Assembly (NCBI RefSeq): GCF_028745515.1
Contig: NZ_JAQZSG010000022.1
Location: 1 to 64,000 of the forward strand
Reading direction: 5' to 3'
DNA length: 64,000 nt
Source of the DNA: Paenibacillus thermotolerans
Lineage (GTDB): Bacteria; Bacillota; Bacilli; Paenibacillales; YIM-B00363
Below the pieces are notes generated by a model. That model did not search any database. It saw only the letters and a program-made list of their open reading frames with translations, and had not been told where the DNA came from. Below are positions 61,037 through 64,000 of the stretch, piece by piece. The first letter of the stretch is position 1, and the number at the start of each line of letters is the position of its first letter. A program made the position numbers and the translations under genes.

Positions 61037-62821
61037 ATGGGAGTGTTTCGGCAGCTCAAAAGGTTTTATTGGCCGGGGAGATTGAAGTACTATTTGTTCG
61101 TTTCGATTTTTTGTTTGGCTGTAATGACGTCGCTCGGACTTGTATACCCTTACATGCTAAAAACATTGATCGACGACGTCATTTTGGCTAAGCAGTACGA
61201 ACAGGTTCCGGCGGTCGCGTTGACGGTGCTCGGAGTCGTCATTGTCAAAGGAATGTTTCAGTTTTTAAGCGGTTTGACGGGGGGACGGCTGGGCAATTGG
61301 GTCGCCTTCAACCTGCGCGAGGCTACGTATGAAAAATTGCAGTACTTGTCGTTTCAATATTACGACAAAGCTCGGACCGGCGATTTGATGTCGCGGCTGA
61401 CGGCCGATTTGGATGCGATCCGGCAGTTTGTCGGCTTTGGCTTCGCTCAGTTTTTGAACGTGTTTTTCATGGTCGGCTTCGGTGCGATTATGATGATCGG
61501 CATTAACTGGAAGCTGATGCTGGTAACGCTTGTCACGATACCGTTCCTGCTGTTCTCCGCATTCCGCTTCGAATCGAAGATTCATCCGGCGTTCCGGCTG
61601 ATCCGCCAGTCGATGAGCGATTTGACGACCGCCGTGCAGGAAAATATTACAGGCGTCCGGACGGTCAAATCGTTCGCGCGCGAGACGCACGAAATGAAAA
61701 AGTTTAACGAGCGCAGCGAGTCGTTCCGCGACAATCAAATACAAACGGCAAACATTTGGGCGAAATATTTTCCGATTATGGAGCTGTTCGCAAACCTTAG
61801 CGTCGTGATCCTGATCGGGGTCGGGGGAACGTTCGTCATCCGCGGTGAAATGTCTGTCGGGGATTTGGCGGCCTTTTTGTCTCTCATTTGGTACATTATC
61901 GGTCCGCTCTGGGGGCTCGGCTTCCATATCAACAACTATACGTTCACAAAGACGGCGGGCGAGCGTCTGTTGGAAATTTTGAACAGTCCGATTAACGTAA
62001 AGGATTCTCCGAACGCGGTCGCCATCCGATCGGAAGAGACGAAGGGCCATGTCCGGTTTGAAAAGGTTACTTTCGCGTATCCGGATAAAGCGCCAGCCTT
62101 GACCGATATTTCCATCGATGCGCCGGCGGGCTCCGTCATCGGCTTGCTCGGTCCGACCGGCTCCGGCAAAACGACCGTCACCCAGCTGCTCCTTCGGGCT
62201 TACAACGTGAAGGAAGGCCGAATTACGCTGGACGGCAAAGACATTCGGGAATTAACGCTCGAGAGCCTGCGGAAGCAAATCGCCGTCGTTTTCCAGGAGA
62301 CGTTCCTGTTTTCGTCCACCATCCGGAACAACATCGCTTACGGGCAAAAACAAGTTTCGATGGACAAAATTATCGAGGCGGCGAAGCTGGCAAAGGCGCA
62401 CGATTTCATAATGGAGCTCCCGTTAGGCTACGACACGATTGTCGGGGAGCGCGGCTTGGGTCTTTCCGGCGGGCAAAAGCAGCGGATCGCCATCGCCAGA
62501 GCCATTATCCAAAATCCGAAAATTCTTGTTTTGGACGATGCGACGAGCGCCGTCGACATGGAAACGGAGCATGAAATTCAGCAAGGGCTCAGAGAGGTCA
62601 TGAGAGGCCGTACGACGTTCGTCATCGCGCACCGGATTTCCTCTCTCAAGCATGCGGATGAAATCATTGTGCTGGATCAGGGGCGCGTCGTTCAGCGCGG
62701 CACGCACAAGCAGTTGCTCGGCGGACCGGGACGTTATTTGGAGACGTACAACATCCAATACTCCGATCATCCGGATGTAGTGGCGAAGCGGCAAGAGGAA
62801 CGGAAGGTGGCGTTCGGATGA
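61037..62821 (+). CDS. ABC exporter, half-transporter A (membrane and ATPase domains)
   Basis: A 594-residue half-transporter: six membrane helices at about residues 15-310 and an ATPase domain at about 335-590 with Walker A GPTGSGKTT near 372, the Q-loop VFQETFLFSSTIRNNI near 418, LSGGQKQR near 476, Walker B ILVLDDATSAVD near 496 (Asp, not Glu, after the Walker B Asp) and the H-loop IAHRISS near 533. The Asp in place of catalytic Glu suggests a degenerate ATP site in a heterodimer with the next gene. ATG 61037 follows GGGAGGG. It overlaps the next gene by ATGA. Substrate unknown; drug or lipid are possible. Confidence 0.93.
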   Translation: MGVFRQLKRFYWPGRLKYYLFVSIFCLAVMTSLGLVYPYMLKTLIDDVILAKQYEQVPAVALTVLGVVIVKGMFQFLSGLTGGRLGNWVAFNLREATYEKLQYLSFQYYDKARTGDLMSRLTADLDAIRQFVGFGFAQFLNVFFMVGFGAIMMIGINWKLMLVTLVTIPFLLFSAFRFESKIHPAFRLIRQSMSDLTTAVQENITGVRTVKSFARETHEMKKFNERSESFRDNQIQTANIWAKYFPIMELFANLSVVILIGVGGTFVIRGEMSVGDLAAFLSLIWYIIGPLWGLGFHINNYTFTKTAGERLLEILNSPINVKDSPNAVAIRSEETKGHVRFEKVTFAYPDKAPALTDISIDAPAGSVIGLLGPTGSGKTTVTQLLLRAYNVKEGRITLDGKDIRELTLESLRKQIAVVFQETFLFSSTIRNNIAYGQKQVSMDKIIEAAKLAKAHDFIMELPLGYDTIVGERGLGLSGGQKQRIAIARAIIQNPKILVLDDATSAVDMETEHEIQQGLREVMRGRTTFVIAHRISSLKHADEIIVLDQGRVVQRGTHKQLLGGPGRYLETYNIQYSDHPDVVAKRQEERKVAFG

Positions 62822-64000
62822 GTCAGAGTCGTGCGGATGAGCAGGAAAAGCTGAAAGCAAAGCCGGAAGGCGAGAAGCAGCAAACGAAGAACGAACGCTT
62901 TGTTTATCAGGACGACGAAATAATGGAGAAGCCGTTCGACTGGGGACAATTTTCCCGGCTTGCGGCTTACATCAAGCCTTATTCCAGACAGCTGCTTCCG
63001 GTCGTCATCGTCATGATGGTGTTGGGCACGATTACGAAGCTTCTCGTGCCCTTGCTGCTCGGAAACGCCGTGGAAACGGTAAGCGGCGGGAACGATTACG
63101 GTAAGCTCTGGACGATTTGCGGCATTATCGCCGGACTTTATGTCATTCAATGGGTGGCCGGTTATTTCCGGATCCGGTTCACCAATATGATCGGGCAGCG
63201 CGTCATTTACGATTTGCGCAAAGATTTGTTCCAGCACATTCAGCGGCTTAGCTTCCGCTTTTTCGATCAGCGGCCGGCGGGCTCCGTGCTGGTGCGGGTA
63301 ACGAACGACGTGAACTCGCTGCAGGATTTGTTTACGAACGGCGTCATTAATATTTTGATCGATTGCGTGCAGCTTGTCGGCATTATTGTCATTCTGCTTA
63401 CTCTTAATTTGAAGCTCGGACTGGCGATCATGGTCACCGTGCCGATCATGTTTTTCCTCTCCACCAAGCTCCGCAAAAAAATTCGCCGAGCCTGGCAGGA
63501 CGTGCGGATGAAGCAGTCGCGCATCAACTCGCACTTGAACGAGAGCATTCAGGGCATCCGCGTAACGCAGGCGTTCACGCAGGAGAAGGCGAACATGAAG
63601 TATTTCGAAGAGATGAACGAGGTGAACCGAGGCTCGTGGAACGTTGCCTCCCATTTGAACCAGACGTTCAACCCGCTTATTGAAATTACCGGCGGTTTGG
63701 GAACGTTCATCCTGTTTTTCTATGGAGCGTACTTGATCCAATCCGGACAGCTGACGATCGGCTTGCTAATTTCCTTCGTCGGATACGTCGGCAACTTCTG
63801 GGAGCCGATCAATCGGCTCGGCATGATGTATTCCCAGCTGCTGATCGCGATGGCGTCGTCCGAGCGGATCTTTGAATTTATCGACGAGGAGCCGACGGTC
63901 GGCGAGAAGAAAGAAGCGCAGGCGATGCCGCCGATCAGAGGGAACGTCCGCTTCGAAAACGTCGTGTTCGAATACGAGAAGGGGCGGCCGGCGCTTCGGG
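62818..64000 (+). CDS. ABC exporter, half-transporter B (partial, runs off the end)
   Basis: The first 394 codons of a second half-transporter. A charged cytoplasmic start of about 45 residues (Lys/Glu/Gln-rich) is longer than in its partner. Membrane helices begin at about residue 60, and the coupling regions QRLSFRFFDQRPAGS and GIRVTQAFTQE are typical of type IV exporters. The ATPase domain is just beginning (NVRFENVVFEYEKGRPAL) at the window edge. The start shares ATGA with the stop of the first gene, so the two are one heterodimer pair. Confidence 0.93.
   Translation, partial: MSQSRADEQEKLKAKPEGEKQQTKNERFVYQDDEIMEKPFDWGQFSRLAAYIKPYSRQLLPVVIVMMVLGTITKLLVPLLLGNAVETVSGGNDYGKLWTICGIIAGLYVIQWVAGYFRIRFTNMIGQRVIYDLRKDLFQHIQRLSFRFFDQRPAGSVLVRVTNDVNSLQDLFTNGVINILIDCVQLVGIIVILLTLNLKLGLAIMVTVPIMFFLSTKLRKKIRRAWQDVRMKQSRINSHLNESIQGIRVTQAFTQEKANMKYFEEMNEVNRGSWNVASHLNQTFNPLIEITGGLGTFILFFYGAYLIQSGQLTIGLLISFVGYVGNFWEPINRLGMMYSQLLIAMASSERIFEFIDEEPTVGEKKEAQAMPPIRGNVRFENVVFEYEKGRPALR

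Overview
The window looks like a chromosomal core segment of a GC-rich, spore-forming Firmicute of the Paenibacillaceae (Paenibacillus/Cohnella-like). The reasons are the gene content and order (ypiF-qcrABC-ypjABCD-dapB-mgsA-bshB1-bshA-cca-birA-panBCD-dinG-tseB-asnS-dnaD-nth, close to the Bacillus subtilis order), strong AGGAGG-type ribosome sites, SLH surface protein and bacillithiol genes, and two T-box leaders. No rRNA, tRNA, prophage, transposase or CRISPR array was seen.

Layout. 1-463: intergenic DNA with two copies of a dispersed repeat. 464-2688: an unrecognised protein with an Ala-Ser-Lys repeat linker, a tiny IDEAL-domain protein and ypiF. 2762-5058: the menaquinol:cytochrome c reductase operon qcrABC. 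5124-7633: ypjA, ypjB (ribosome site buried in a 12-bp hairpin) and a divergent YitT-family gene. 7729-14143: a compact operon ypjD-TPR-dapB-mgsA-bshB1-bshA-cca-birA. 14162-16610: panBCD behind a leader carrying a probable 'pan' RNA motif and an attenuator-like terminator. 16730-22945: TPR protein, dinG, rex, an MTA/SAH deaminase, tseB and a possible 31-residue membrane peptide. 23068-25102: a two-gene module ending in an FtsH-like membrane AAA protease. 25198-29367: hbd, ackA, asnS, dnaD. 29567-33624: inositol-phosphatase family protein, fosB, a frameshifted small gene, a GNAT enzyme, an esterase and two membrane proteins.

From 33625 to 45252 the minus strand dominates: mtnW-mtnX-mtnB (methionine salvage), proB-proA-proC, argS with a tRNA-dependent T-box, a HAD hydrolase and mtnE. 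mtnU lies divergently next to mtnE. The proline T-box is separated from proB by about 620 nt of repeats. 46205-49735: a small coiled-coil protein, a LysR regulator and divergent leuCD. 49833-56344: a second YitT protein, an AMIN/amidase_3 cell-wall amidase, a large SLH protein, nth and a small hypothetical gene. 56692-57040 is a tandem repeat array, followed by a double-GTPase dynamin (dynA-like) and a pair of ABC exporter genes, the second cut by the window end.

Genes that work together: bshB1 and bshA make bacillithiol, the thiol FosB uses against fosfomycin; mtnW/X/B/E/U belong to one salvage pathway although they sit in two blocks; dapB, panBCD, proBAC and leuCD are amino-acid and cofactor synthesis; qcrABC, rex, hbd and ackA concern respiration, redox and acetate metabolism. 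The most interesting items are regulatory RNA and repeats: the panB leader, the Pro T-box displaced from proB, the 42-nt tandem repeat inside argS, the hairpin over the ypjB ribosome site, and the FtsH-like two-gene module.
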